DNA from: Diphasiastrum complanatum
Taxonomy: Eukaryota > Streptophyta > Lycopodiopsida > Lycopodiales > Lycopodiaceae
Direction: 5' to 3'
DNA: 64,000 bases
Assembly: GCA_029204225.1 (NCBI GenBank)
Contig: CM055095.1
Span: forward strand, 31,446,936 to 31,510,935
The translations under genes were made by a program, and so were the position numbers. The notes under the pieces were generated by a model that worked only from the letters and a program-made list of their open reading frames with translations, searched no databases and was not told the DNA's origin. The stretch's first letter is position 1; each line of letters starts with the position of its first letter. Of the stretch, positions 20,224 to 34,500 are shown in pieces.

Positions 20224-23200
20224 CTGCTTGTTTTCAAGAGAGACATAAGGTATAATGTAAGTTAAAGAAACAAAAGTACTTTCATTGAGATCAAGAGAAC
20301 TTGGCTAGAAAAACTCTTCCAGCTTTAGAGTGTAAAACTCGCTTACTGGAGAATGAATAAAGAGCAAAACTAACTCTAAAATATTGATTTCATCTCAAAA
20401 AACAAAGGAGATAAACAATTGAAACCTAACAATATAACTCTTAAGACAAGGTACAGTCTTAGTTGCTGTTTATTGAAAATCCCTTTTGAATTTAAGGATG
20501 ACTTTAGTCTATATCCTGAACTGTAATTGCATACAATGTCTGGTTGTCCTGGAAAAAATTCTAATGTTTTGAAACCCCAGTAAAAAACTCCAAAGGTCAA
20601 ATGCGGGGTATTGGCTTTCACCCATGAATTTTTCAGGATCACAACCCACTGCACCGGCTGTGCCCTGCAGGGCACAGTTGGTTAGCCCCGCAGGGCACAG
20701 CCGGTGTATTATGGAATGGTGGCCTATTCCATAGTAAGCATTCATGACATGCTATTTACCATATGTATATAAATTAAAAAATAAGTAACCCATTTTAAAT
20801 GACATGCTATTTACCATATATAAAAAAATTTAAAATAAGCAACCAATTTCACATGCAGAATCCTTTGCGGAGGCGCACTGAGTACTAGCGTAGTCAAAAC
20901 TGAAGTAGCACTTTCATTAAAATTTATTCTTGGTTTTGTATCCCAGACATGTTACTGTGGATCTTCAACTTACACTAGCTTACATCTGTTATGTGAAAAT
21001 CGTAAAACTGGAAAGTATTTGATTTTATAATGAAAAATGGAAATGAAATTATTGAAAATACAGATGATCATTACTTCCTCAGAGAATATCCTTGCAAAGT
21101 TGTGCACTACAAACTTTTCTCCTAGAGATAAACTGCCTAAGAAGGAACACATTGAAGAGGAATCGATATCCCAATGGATCACAAAACACACAACTGTCCT
21201 TTTGTTGGTAACTATAGATTAGAAACTGATATAACTTCGCTTATTGAGGAATGGCCTGAATAATTAATATATTTCAAGAAAATGAATATTAACTGTTGAA
21301 TAAAAAGGCCAAACAGCAATAACCAAAGGACTAGAGAAGTACAATTGGAAATCGAAGCACGTCGACAACTTGCGGCCCTAGAAAATCCAAGAGCCCTAGC
21401 AATTGGATACACCAAAAAAGATATCAAATTCTCCTTGAACATGTCTTCATCATCAGTGTTTATTGACCAGAAGACCCAGAGCCAACTATTAAGACTTTGG
21501 TTATCTAGGCAGCTAATTCATACGATGGCCCATGTACGTTTGTTGCCTTAATATTTCAATTAAGTCTTCTTGGTTAAAAGGCTAATAGGCCTTGATGTGA
21601 GAGATATCAACCCCATGACCCAGAAATGTGACATAGTTCTTGCTTTGTCTGCTGATATTTCTGCAGTTGAAAAAGTTCCAGGTATCTTAAGTTGTTAAAC
21701 TACGTTAGCCAGTTCTGCAAAAGGAAGCACAGAGAGTCACAGGACAAGTGGCTTAGCTGTTTATGCGGGTTTCATCAACAAGACAATTCATGAGGAAACT
21801 CTTACTAGATACAAATTTACACAAATTTTGTTTTGTCTGTCCAAGAGACTTTTCAAGAGTTTTTGTGATTCTACAAAGTAAAATCAACTGAACTTGGCTT
21901 AACAACCTTCAGCCTTGTTCCCTCAGCTCCCTAAGTGAACCTTGGGCACCAAAAGTTGTCGCAAATCCAACCAAGGTCCCTTCTGGGAGGGTGAAAGGGG
22001 TGAAGGGGGTATCAACAGAAGGAAGCTAAATAACAAGGAAGCTTGGGAATTTTAGTCTTTTGACAACTTCAGAGAAAGCATCAGTAATGTTGATACGATG
22101 GAGAAGCTCTTTTTTTTTACTCTAAAAGCCACAAGTTTCTAGAACATATCTTTTTTGGGCTCCAGAGGTCTACCAAAGCAAACTTGGGAATTTCTTGCAT
22201 GCCACTGCATGAATTATTTCACAAAAAGGAAATATGTTACAGCAAGCTTTGGATTCAGAGTTAGGGGCACTGTTTACAATAGATCGGACCTTAATTGCAG
22301 CGGAACTTATGCATGTCGGATTGAGGCGTGTGAGCACTCTACGAGCATCTAGTCAACGATTGGGATGTGGTGGCTCTAAGAAGCGTCAATGAAAGGCTCT
22401 CACGCATGAGGCGGCGTTGAGTGATCAGTTCTGGATGGAGTGACAAAAAAATGTCGTCCATCACGGAATATAACCTTTTTCCCTTTTGAATTCGCTTCCT
22501 TGATGAGTTGCTTACGTTCCTTCCACTGTAGGGCGGTCAAGTCTTCATGAACGAAAATGTTGCTGCCTTTAAGACGTCCACGGCGCTTAGGAACTTTGTC
22601 TCAATAATCAGTGTATTTGAAACGAATGAAAATTACCGAAGTTTCAAACTTACTCCGCCATGCTGCTTCCACAACATCTTCCTGTTCCTTGTAAGAGAGT
22701 GAAGCTAACAATTCCTTGGCTGCAAAAAGGGGGTCGGTCTCAAGAGAAAAACCTCGGACGTGAACGTTTTGGGTTTTATATTCCCTCTTGCTTTGTTCTT
22801 GCATTGCCTGTGAAACCACCATCGTATTCTTTCCTTCCGAGTTCTTGAGCAAGTCTGCCCAAGTTTTGGTCGAAGTTTGGATTTTGTCTTCCAGGGCTTT
22901 GACACGACTAGGATCGATTTGAGAGTTCTTGGTTGTCAACTGTTCTTTGAGGTTTGCATTTTCATCTTCAAGCATCTTCACCTTTTCTTGTAGAGCGATA
23001 ATATTGTACGAGTGCTTTTGAAGTTGGATTTCCATTTTGCTTATGATCTCCCCCACATCAACATCCATGGGCATGGCAATATGTGGGGTTTGTGCGGCAA
23101 TAGTTGGAGCAATGGTGGGAGTTGGCGAGGCAGGAACTTCACTGGAAGATTTCTTGCCTTTCCGACGGGTGGTTACCCACTCGGAATCCATGGCGACAGA

Positions 23201-23511
23201 GCCACAGATCAGCAAGCAGGCCAATATGAAATATGGTACGAATGCTCCCCGACAAATCCGCTCAGACCATCGCTGCCAGGTCCGCCCAGACCATCACTGC
23301 TCAAATCCGCTGCCCAAATCGCTACTCAGATCCGCACTCAAGGAGATTCGCTGCTCAGAGGAGAGAGAGAGTGCAGCACAACCCCACAAAATGCAGCGCA
23401 GCTAAGTACGCATCTCAGCAGAACAGATGAGCATGCAACATGTACGGGTATGCTAGAAGATGGGTGCCATTAGAGCGCCATTGCGTGGGCGCCAACGGAG
23501 TGCCATCGCAC

Positions 23512-23580
<69 letters not shown>

Positions 23581-26500
23581 GCTTTAATAATGTCTTTTTC
23601 ATGCCAAAAGGCATATAAGACAAATAAAAATACATGTCAAATATGTGGTATTAGTGGGAGCGTATATAAAACGTCTCCATAAAGAACTATGCATAAAAGA
23701 AACAACATAACTAAATACTACAAACTATCAAAAAGTGGGAGCATAATAAATGCTAAATGTAAAATCATATCATCTAGACTACTGCTGAAAAAGGATGTGA
23801 TATGAGCTATAGCATGAGGTAATATTGGTCGTCCCTGACGTCGGCTAGGAGGGTGAGAGTTGTGTGCCCTCATGATAGGACGAGTAGTGCGAGCTACAAC
23901 ATGACTATGAGTGGTGCACTGCCTCTGATATTCATGAGGTGGTGCGTCGTCGTCATCATCAAACTCAGTGTCTTCACGTGGTTGTCTCATAGAGAAAAAT
24001 GAGGTAATCTGAGCCTGAGAGCTGGGATGTGGCTGATGAGCTGACTGGTACATATCATGTCGTAGCAGGAGCATCTCCCGTATCATAAGTGCAACACATC
24101 GAGGGTCCTCATATGCAATGAGCGATCGAAGTGTAGTAGGCATGTCTCGGAATAGGCAGTGGTATCTCCCTCTAATCTCATAATATATAGGGCATCTGAA
24201 GATGTAGTGCTCCTCAGACTCCAACTCATGCAAAGAACATAGCTGGCATAATCTCTCCTCCCTCGGGGTACCCTGGAATCTCCCAATCTCAATAGCCAAC
24301 TGATGTGATGGTACTCTGAACTGACCCAAAGTGAAACGGAGATTGTGTGATAATCCTGAAGTCAAATATCGGGGTAGGACTGGAAACCCAACGATATCCT
24401 GCTCCAAGAAGTGAACCCGGTAGTAATCGGGCTTAACACTCAACTGACGTCACCAGGTACGATCACGATATGCTCTGGGTAAGAACCATCTAATGTATTG
24501 GTGTATACTTGAGGGAAGATCCGTGATAGTGATACCAAATGACTCCATGAGGAAGTGTGATGCCTCAGAGAACCATGACAACTGGTAACCCTGAGCCTGA
24601 AGATGGTGGGAGGATGTAAGGGCAATCCGTGTATATCTCTACTCTGTATCAAGAAATGCTTGAACCCTCTGGATGTAGGTGATAAGCTGAAAGGCTACCT
24701 CTATATGGATAGGAGGGGTGGCAAACTCAGCAAGAATGATCTCATGTGGAACATACGGCTTCCCCGAATCATGCAGGCTAACATGGTGGTCTGCAACCAT
24801 GAAATGCTAGCCCCATGCGAGGAGAAAAGGCATGTACACCATATCTCTACTGCATACAAGGCTGAAAGGATGACAATGGTGTCAAAAAGTCTACACTTAC
24901 TCGGGGCATCTCAAATGGACTTCCGGAAACAAAACCTCTCCAACTGAACAAGGGAAGAGTGACCCTTCCCGAGTCTAGAATTAGCAGCCTGTCTCAACTG
25001 AATGTAGGACCAGCAAAGAGTGTATGAAAGAACCACATCTAGAGGCTGTCCATCAAAAGTAAGCTCTTGTCGCTGCATGAAAGCCCGAGAAGTGTTGAAG
25101 ACCATGACTTTGGTCTTCAAAATGTTCACCCCTTAACCCCAACGGGTATAGAAAGTATGCAAGCAATCCAATTGTCTTTGTAATCCCTCTTTGGTACGAG
25201 AGACTAGTACCACATCATCCACATAGAGGATATTAGCAATCAAAATATCACCAAGTCTACAACCGTCACCGCCACACTAAGAAATGACCCTCTTCAACTC
25301 ATCAATGTATAGTCCAAAGAGAACTGGTGACAGAGAGCACCCCTACTTAGCCCAATAGTACTCCAAATCAGCTCAGAAATACCGCTACTATGACGAAAAC
25401 AACCAAATACTTTCTGATAGAGAACCATGACAGCTAGAATAATATCCGTCGAGAAGCCCAAATCACGAAGTCTTTGAATAAGCAAGGAGCGTGGGACAGA
25501 GTCGAAGGCTTTCCTGAAGTCCACAAAACAACAATAAACCTTTTCCCTCCTATGTTTAGCTTCCTCGATAAGAGCTTGAAGAGTGAAGATATGATCAGTG
25601 GTGGAATAGTGTGCACGGAACCCTACCTGACCCAGTGCATGCAATCTCCTGGACTCTACCTCCATACTAACTTCAGACTGAAGGATGGTGCCATATCACT
25701 TTGCAAGAACATGCCCAATCATGATAGTGCGGTTATTACCAGGGATCATGGAGTCACCATTTTTATGGATATGGGGAGGCAGCGCCGCCATCGCTTCCAG
25801 CGTGGCAGGGGGGGCCTCATCTGAGGTGGCAGCCAGCATGGCAGAGGGGGAGGAGATGATGTGGCAATGGCGGCCGGTGAGGCGGCGTGGCGCAAGGGGG
25901 GGCGAGAGAGAGAGAGAGAGAGAGAGAGGCTCAATATGATTCTTCGTGGTTTGCATGCTGAATTCAAATGGGTCTAGTATGGTAAGGAACTCCTGGTTTA
26001 CTATAAGTTGCTATGGACAGTAAGGCTCACGTTTTTTGGATGGTTTCAGAGAGAGAGAGAGAGAGAGAGGCTCAATACGATAGGAGATGCTTTCCAAACC
26101 GATTTCAAATGGTTTAGTCTGGTTCCTTCAGATGGTTTGTTGGAGTTGCTATGGTTCAGTACAGTTTGTCATGATTTTAGATAGTTCAGTATGGCTCCCA
26201 ATCAGTGCATGTCTAATTAGTGCATCAGCAACAGATATGATTGTATTTGTGAAAAGTATGCCTACAAAGTGCATAAAAAAATTTGCAACCCATGAAAATC
26301 CTGTTTTTTGACACCCATATCGCAAAAAATAAAAAATTTAAACCGTTCCAGGGTCACGTTCCTGAACCTAAACCTGGAACGCGTTCCAGAACGGACCTTG
26401 CAACTCTGATAGATCCTTTATCGTGTTGTTGGACCTTGCTCATTTGGAACACTACCTAAATTCAGGCTAGACATGGCCAAACGACAAGGCAGGAAAACCT

Positions 26501-28494
26501 GAAATGCCTGCAAAAAAATTCTAGAAAATGCACGTTGCCAATCAAGTTGATGCTCTAAGTGACAACCTGCTACTGCACATGAGGCTGAAAATAAGAACAT
26601 AATTCTGATTAAGATAGATTAAGCAAAAAAATTGAGGCCCCATAGGCCTAGTCATAGTCTAAATAGTAACTAGGGCTATGAGTTTGAATTAGGGCAGCAA
26701 GCTCCATATAAGGGCCCAAATATGAAGTAACTTGAATACTCGTTATTTGCATGAAGATGGATCCTTGGGGCCAAACCAAAAGGTCTACATTTCCATAAAG
26801 GAAATTAACAGTGAGAACCTATATTCTAGCATCGAAGCCAGAATAAGAAAAACTGATATAAAAATTAATAACATGATAGCCCATGGCTCAAGAAGCTGCA
26901 TATAATGCCTGTAACTCCATCACGCACCCCAATACTAATAATAAAATTTCCTATTGTCAAAGCAATACTTTCAGATTGACAATCAGCAAAAAAGTTGCTT
27001 GCAGTTGTTTCAAAGCCAAGGAACATACTTGAAACTTGTTTAAACAAACTTCTATATATGGAATTACGATCAAAAAGTATGGTTTTATGCACACCATGCA
27101 ACTGAAAAATCTCAGACAGAAAAGGATGTGAACACAGTTCCAACAGTCAAATGAGTAGTTATAGCAACAAAAAGGGCAAATTTTGAGAAACAATCAGAAA
27201 CTATGACATTCGGTAGGAGGTAGACCGAGAAAATCCATGAAAATTTCTATCTATTGACTGAAGGAATAGGCAAATGTGTAGCTTATCAATGGAAGGCATA
27301 GCTATTCATACTAGGAATAGTAACTGACACTGGAAGATATGATTATGGAATTCGGTGTTGAGGTGTGGCCAGTAGAATTGAAGAGTAATAAGTCTGGCAT
27401 CAGCAGCAAAAACCAACTAAAGACAAATGGACTCGGAGATGCTAATGAATGATTGGAAGGGGCACACACATAATGAGAAGGATAAAGGAGATGAAGTTAC
27501 AAAGAGAACAACAAGGGGGACGCTGGCCTTGTTGTAATTGGTATGTGTTGCAAAAATCAAGAGAAATAAAGAAGCTCAGTGGGTTGATGAGGAGGATGGT
27601 CAAAAGGAGAACTGCACAGATATCTTTGGAGTTTATCCAAAACGATGAAACAAACGAGTAGATATTTCAGTTCGAACTCAAGTTTTGTATTCTGCACTCA
27701 ACACCATATGCCAAGCACAAAACTACAAGAATAGTGTTCGGTCCAAAAACATAGAAAACGTACTCATCAAATGCAAAGGAAGCTCTGGTACTGCATTGCA
27801 GCCATAATCTCCATAAAACCCTACCATGAAAAGACAGCCTATGACATGAATCACAGAAATAGCATTGCAGTGTCATGATAGAGACTGACCTGATTTTCAA
27901 TGATACTAGCCATAAGATGCTCTATTTCTCTTTCTTCTTGATCAGCTAACAACTTTGCATTTGCTGCAGCTGCTGCTAAAGCTACAGCACAGCTAGTACG
28001 AACTTGCACTGCTGAGGGCAGTGGTTCTTTGAGAGGTCTGCTGTCGAGTCCACTATCTGCTCAATGAAAGAAGTATTTTCTGTAAGCCATTAAAATATCT
28101 GCTGATAAAATGATCTGAAAACTCAATGACTAGCAAAATGAAACTAACTCCATCAGAAACTTCATGGAATGATTGAGATCACAATTAATCCCTCATTAAA
28201 AGAATTAAGAATTTGACTTCCATTCTGCACAAGTCGTTCAGGAACTTCCTCCTTACCCGAGGCTTGCAATGATGAGTATTATGTAAGAGATGCATCATGA
28301 AATGAATTCCCTGTTGCACAATATTGACAAAAACTTGAATCTATTTAGTAGCAATATGCAGAAAATATTGAGACAGAAAATAGGAGTTAAACAATACCTT
28401 GCTTGGAACTTTTATCACCATCTCCATCACTTCTATGTGAGTTTGGTACATCTTTCAAACTGCACATGCACGTGGTTGAAACTCTAAATGTTAC

Positions 28495-28584
<90 letters not shown>

Positions 28585-31500
28585 GCAACCCCTGCCCTGT
28601 CCCCTACAGTCTCAAGAATGCTGCAACCAGAACCCCATCTTACTCCCCCAGGCCTGGAAACATGAATGAACCATTAGCCCAAGCTTCTCCTTCCTAAACA
28701 TCTGCCTCTCTGTTGCGTTGCCCCTTCGGGACACGGGTAGGTCCTTGCACCCAGGGTAGCACGAGCAAGCCCCCATCCTCTCTTCTATCCCTATGTGTGG
28801 CTTATTCCACCCCTTCTAGGCTCTAACTCCATTTTCTGCCATATTTCGTGTGTCCTCCTCTTTAAGATCCCCTAACCCCAGTTAGCCGGAAACAAAGCAA
28901 CTGTCTCCATCTGTGTAGTAAATTGGCAAGGCAGAGACAAAGATATTTCAAGGGGATGAGCAGGGAAGGAATCCAGAAACAGGTGAATAGCGGAAAATAC
29001 AAGAAACCTCAATGCTGGAGGAGCAAGAAAGAGCACAAGAAGCAGTAAACTCAAGAGAAGTGGGCATTGAGGAAGATGAAACTCAAGAATACACAAGTGG
29101 GTACCGATCTTTTCCAAAATATGATACATAATCAAGAACCACAATGGACAAATGCTCATAGGATGAAAAAACGATTGTCGTTGTCAACTTTTCCATAGTA
29201 GATTCACAGGTCCATTGTATCTTGAATATACCTCATGACTCTGATAAGATTCTTTCAGTGTATGATTCCATGATTAGCCATGAATTGGCTTAATGAGCTC
29301 ACTGCAAAAGAGATGTCAAGTCTTGTACAGAACATTGCATATATGAGAGAGCCAAGTACCGATCGATACAGATACTCTCTCATTTGCTCCTTTTTCTGTT
29401 TTGTCTGAGGACATTGGTCCTTCGACAGTCGCAAGCCTGGATTCACTTTGCAGTCCATCATGTGGTACTGCTTTAGCACTTTCCAGGCATATTTAGACTG
29501 ACTCAAGTGCATTTCGCCCTTTGTTCGATCTCTTCTGATCTCCAGCCCTAGGCATTTCATTGCTTCTCCAAGATCTGTGATTTCGTAGCTTTCAGAAATC
29601 TGACTCTTCATGTCTTTGATCAGCATCAAGGAATTTCCTATCATCAATGAATCATCCACGAAAATGGTCAGTATCACAAAATCCTTTCCTACTCTTTTAA
29701 TGTAGACATTGTGGTTTGGTTGAGTAGGATTGAAGTTTAGAGACTTACCCTTCTTCTTGGAGCCTTGTCCTTGTTGATCTTGAGCTTCCTTAGGTTTTTG
29801 ATCACCTTTGGAAGTGTTGGGATTGGAAAAAGGCTTCTCTTTCCACTTGTCTTTCACAAAGAAAGCTTGATCTTGTTGCTCACTACCACCAAAGTTGATC
29901 CTTGTTTGCTCCTCTTGAAGAAGCAAGCCAACAAGTTCGTTGAAAGAGATTTGTTGTCCCCTAAGAAAAATGCTCCATGATGACACAAATGGAAGGTAAG
30001 AATTAGGAAGAGAGTTGAGAGTAATAGATACAAATTGTGAGTCCTCAATCACCTCATCGACGTGGAGATACTCCTCTCGAAGATCCTTGATCTTCGTCAA
30101 GTGGTTCGTCAGCAAATCACCTTCTTGCATCTTCAAGATAGAAAGTTGATTTCGAAGATAGACCACTTTTGCCGCATTCTTTACTTTCTGCACAAAAATC
30201 AAACTACACACAAATAGAACTTCGAATGAAGCCAACACCAGAACCAGATTTGTGGCCGAAAATGAGAGCACAATACATGCACGTATAAGGCAGATGGTAG
30301 CACCCTCCTGCAAACTAGCCAACTCGAAAGTTTCAGCAAGAAATGTGTAAAAAACACATGTATCTTCTTTTGTAGATGGGTGCCCTCCTACAAACAAGTG
30401 GATCTGAAAATTTCAGCGTGTATTAGACTCAAAAAAAGCATGCAAATGGCTTGAGCATGGGCGCCCTACGCTAATGCGAAGGTGGTGATGTCGATGTAAA
30501 AGTGCTTGCACTTGAAGATGTAGAAGGAGCCAAGGTGGAAGGCCTCACTTCATGACCATTAACCACTTCTCACAAACCTTTGCCAATGAGCAGATTTTTA
30601 AGCCTGCACCTTCACAAAGAGTAATTGGAGCCATCCAACCTATCTTTACCCAAAAAAGTACCAATTGCTTCCGACTCTTTAGCCATTTGAGATGACCAAA
30701 AAAAAAAAACAGTAAGTACTCAACTTTGGAAAAGAGTAGAAAGGAAACTTTGAATGCTCCACACAACTTGTCAAAAATCAGTAACTTGCAAAGCAAAATC
30801 ACCTCCACGTGTACAAATAAAGGCTGAATTTCCAGCCACAAAATGTGTCACAAAAAGACATCGAAATGGATCATAAAGGGGCGCCCACTTGTAGGTAACC
30901 GAATCTGAAAAAAACGCAGCAAAATGTGTCGAAAAGACACACCAAGAAGATGAAGGGGCACCCTTCTTCCACACACCAAATCTGAAAAATGCAGCCCGAA
31001 GTTGCGTCAAATCGACACAAAAATTACATGTTGGAACTCGCCCTCCTGCAAGTCATTAACCTGCCAAATTTCAGCCTGCAATTGCATCAATAAGACACAA
31101 AAACCAGCAAGCAAAGAATCAGGTTAGCCTTCAACAAAGCTTTTTTGAAACCTATCTTTCTTGCACCAAACTGTGCTCATCATACACACATAATAGGGTA
31201 GCAAATGAGCTCCCTCAAAGTAAGGGGGGCGCCCTCCTTCCTACAAAAAAAGCTATTAGAATACGAACAGATCTTCACTTGCAAAAATCAGCCACTTGTT
31301 GATTTTCTGTTACCGAAAAATAAGATGATAGCTTCTTGTAGTTGTCCTCCTGTAAGCAATATGAATACCTAACGTGGCTCTGATACCATGTAGGAAATAG
31401 AAACCAAAGGATCCAAGATCTTAACTATTCAATCACACAAAGCATTCCAAAGAGAAAGAGAGAGATGGCTGGTCGCCCTCTTGTAAACACTCGTTTGCTC

Positions 31501-34500
31501 TTCCGCTTCCGCAAACAACCACGCAATTAAGCTCTACTTTACTTTTGTGTTCGCCTACTGTAGTAGTAGTGCACGCACCGAGGGAATTAGTCGACCACTG
31601 CCTCGTGCAGTAGTAGGATCGTTCTGAACATTGTTCGACCAGTCCGAGTTTTCGGACCTATATTTTCCCCAACATGGTATCAGAGCTTATCTGATTCCTA
31701 ATCTGATACTTACATCGTATCAGAAGCGGTTTTATCTCAGAGACTATTTTTATAGCCTCATAAGCTTCCCACAGAACTTGATTCTATCAGCCGATAGAAT
31801 AATTGCTTTCTTGTTCTGTAAATAGCATTAGATTTTCATTCTTAAGTCACTGATAGTTATTATTGTCACTTAGACCAACTTCCACATGGATTCCCAAGGG
31901 AAACCAGTCCCATCATAGACAAGCTCAATGGAGCCAATTACCATCTGTGGAAATTTAAGATGAAAACTGTGCTAATGGCTAAGGAGTTGTACGATGTTGT
32001 CACAGGTGCAGAGGCAAGACCCGAAGCCGACGACGCTGCAATCTCCCGATGGAAGCTGAAGGATGGAAAGGCTTTCGCACTGATCATCCTCAACATATCA
32101 GACACGCAAATCGGCCATGTGTCTGAAGCTCAGACCTCTAAAGAAGTCTGGGACATCTTGAGCAACCTGTGTGAAGTGCGCGACGTAGCTTCCAAGCTAC
32201 ATCTAAGGAGAAAATTCTTCTCCCTCAAGATGACAAATGGTGATTCCCTACAGAATCACATCAACCAGTTCAAGAACCCGTAAAAGCAAATGAACGTTGT
32301 CGGATCAGACGTAGACGATCAAGACGCAGTAATGACACTGCTTTCAAGCTTGCCAAGCTCATACGACAGCTGGGTGATGATCATCAATATTTTATGGTAC
32401 CTTTCGAATCGCCTTTTTGAACCGTGTTTGAATCGGATTTGAATTGGAAAAGAATCGACTTCTCCAAGTTTGAACCGGCGAATCGGTTTTAGGATCCCCC
32501 CCCCCCCCCGTTCCTTAGTTTCTACCCTTTGATTATGTCAAAAAGAAGTGCTTTCTTAGTGTTAATGGGTAACATGTACGTTAAAAAACAACAGTTTGAG
32601 CTATTTTTTCTTGAAAAAAAAAATGGGTTCGGTTCAAACCGTTTTTTCTTTAAAAAGAAATTTAAGTTTTTTTTTCCCGATTTGAACCGGCGGTTCAAAC
32701 CGCGGTTCGACACAACAATGATGATCATCAAGACACACCCAGAACTGACTCTTTCTAGAGTCATTACAATGTTGCTGCAGGAAGAAACCAGAAGGAACGA
32801 ACCCTCCAGTTCCTCAACTGTCGACTCTCACGCCTTATACACCAACAAAGGCTCGACTAAGCAGGAAGAAAGGCCCGAAGCAATCAAAGCAAAGCCAGAA
32901 GCTGACACAGCGTCAAGAGCAGTCGAACTCGCCGACAAGGAAGTTGTTCTGCAGATACTGAAAACAAACCAACCATGAGATTAAAGATTGTCGCATACTA
33001 CAAGCCAAGAACAACAGCAAAGGGCAATCGAATTAGATGGCAAATGCCCCTGTAGAAGCACCACAGCCCCAACCAAGAAGGAGATCATGATGCATTCATG
33101 ACTAGCCATCAAGAAGCATCAAACGACAGCTCCAGGTTTCTGGATTCCGGAGCCACACAGCACATGACCAGCCATATCGGTTGCTTCGAGTCTATACACC
33201 TTACAGTACCAATAGATATATTCACCTGGGCGACAATAGCACACAGGCCATCAAAGGTGAAGGTACAGTAAGATGATCAATCCAAACTACTTTCTAATGT
33301 TCTACATGTACCAAATCATTGTAAGCAGAATTACAGATCTAGGACACAAAGTAGAATTCAAATCTGATCAATGTAAAGTAGTCGATAGGACAGGCAAGAT
33401 TCTAGCACTCGGAAAGAGGCATGGATACTTGTATAGATTAAGTCATTGCTTTTCTGCCTCTAGTCAGGCTCTTAATACTTCTGCACAGATCAATAAAAGT
33501 TTACTTTGGCATTATAGACTTGGTCATTTGAATCATACTTCTGTATTACATATGTCTAAACAATCTATTATTTTTTATCTCGGCTATCCAGATAGGAAAG
33601 TCGAATTACCTGTCTGTCAAGACTGTTTAGTCGGTAAGCAGGCTAGGAAACCATTTAGATCAAGCCATCAACATGTTGCTAGAGGATTATTAGATGTTGT
33701 ACATACATACATTTGTGGCCCAATGCAGAATCCTTCACTGAAGAATGCAAAGTATTTCATCACTTTTATTGATGAATTTCCATCAGCCGACGCTAGCACC
33801 AAGAAGATCAAACCGAGTGCGCACACAGCCCACGAGGTATATTCTTGAGTCTGCCTACCTTTTAGTGCAGGAACCGACTACTATCGAAAAGGCACTTAGC
33901 TAACCAGACTTCGATCTCTGGAGACAAGCCATGGACAGAAAGTATTTTTCTCTGATCAAGAACCAGACATGGTCATTAGTCGAACCACCTATTGGCAGCA
34001 ATCTTATCGATTGCAAATGGATCTTTAAGATCAAGTACAACGCCAATGGAGGTATTGACCGAAGTAAGGCCCGACTAATAGCGCGAGGATTTGCTCAGAT
34101 CCACAACATCGACTACAACGAGACTTTTAGTCCAATAGTCAAGCATTCATCGATCTGAGCCTTCCTATCATATGTTGTTGCAGCCGACCTTGAAGTACAT
34201 CAACTCAATGTACAGACAGCTTATCTCAACAGAGTCATCGAAGAAGACATCTACATGCTACAATCTGAAGGATACGTTCTCGAAGGTATGAAGCATCATG
34301 TCTGTAAATCCATAAAGCACTTTATGGCTTGAAGCACTCAGCAAGAGCTTGGTTTCAGAGAATCAACACATTCCTCATCTAACACGGTTTCCAACCAAGC
34401 ACTGCCAATTCTAATGTTTACTTCAAGTCCGTGCAACATTCTTTCATTATCATCACCTTGTATCTCGACGACACGTTGCTCTTCAGCAACAGTACCGATC

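Larger units (their letters stand above)
20224..27889 (-). other. SWI3 intron 5 (7.7 kb) with LINE and gypsy relics
   Basis: The donor is CAG|GTCAGT at 27,890/27,889 and the acceptor lies before 20,223. The intron contains a GC hairpin (20.65 kb), a LINE ORF1 relic (22.3-23.2 kb), a LINE reverse transcriptase relic (23.7-25.7 kb), GA-repeat duplications (25.9-26.2 kb) and a gypsy integrase relic (26.9-27.4 kb). The stretches 20.75-22.3 kb and 26.2-26.86 kb show nothing I can name. Confidence 0.8.

Noticed and set aside
20652-20706. Hairpin as a bacterial-type terminator
   Set aside because: There is no bacterial context and no U-tract; it is in an intron of a plant gene.
30545-31010. Minus-strand frames of 79-98 codons in the copia leader
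   Set aside because: They lie in the degenerate leader repeat and show no domain.
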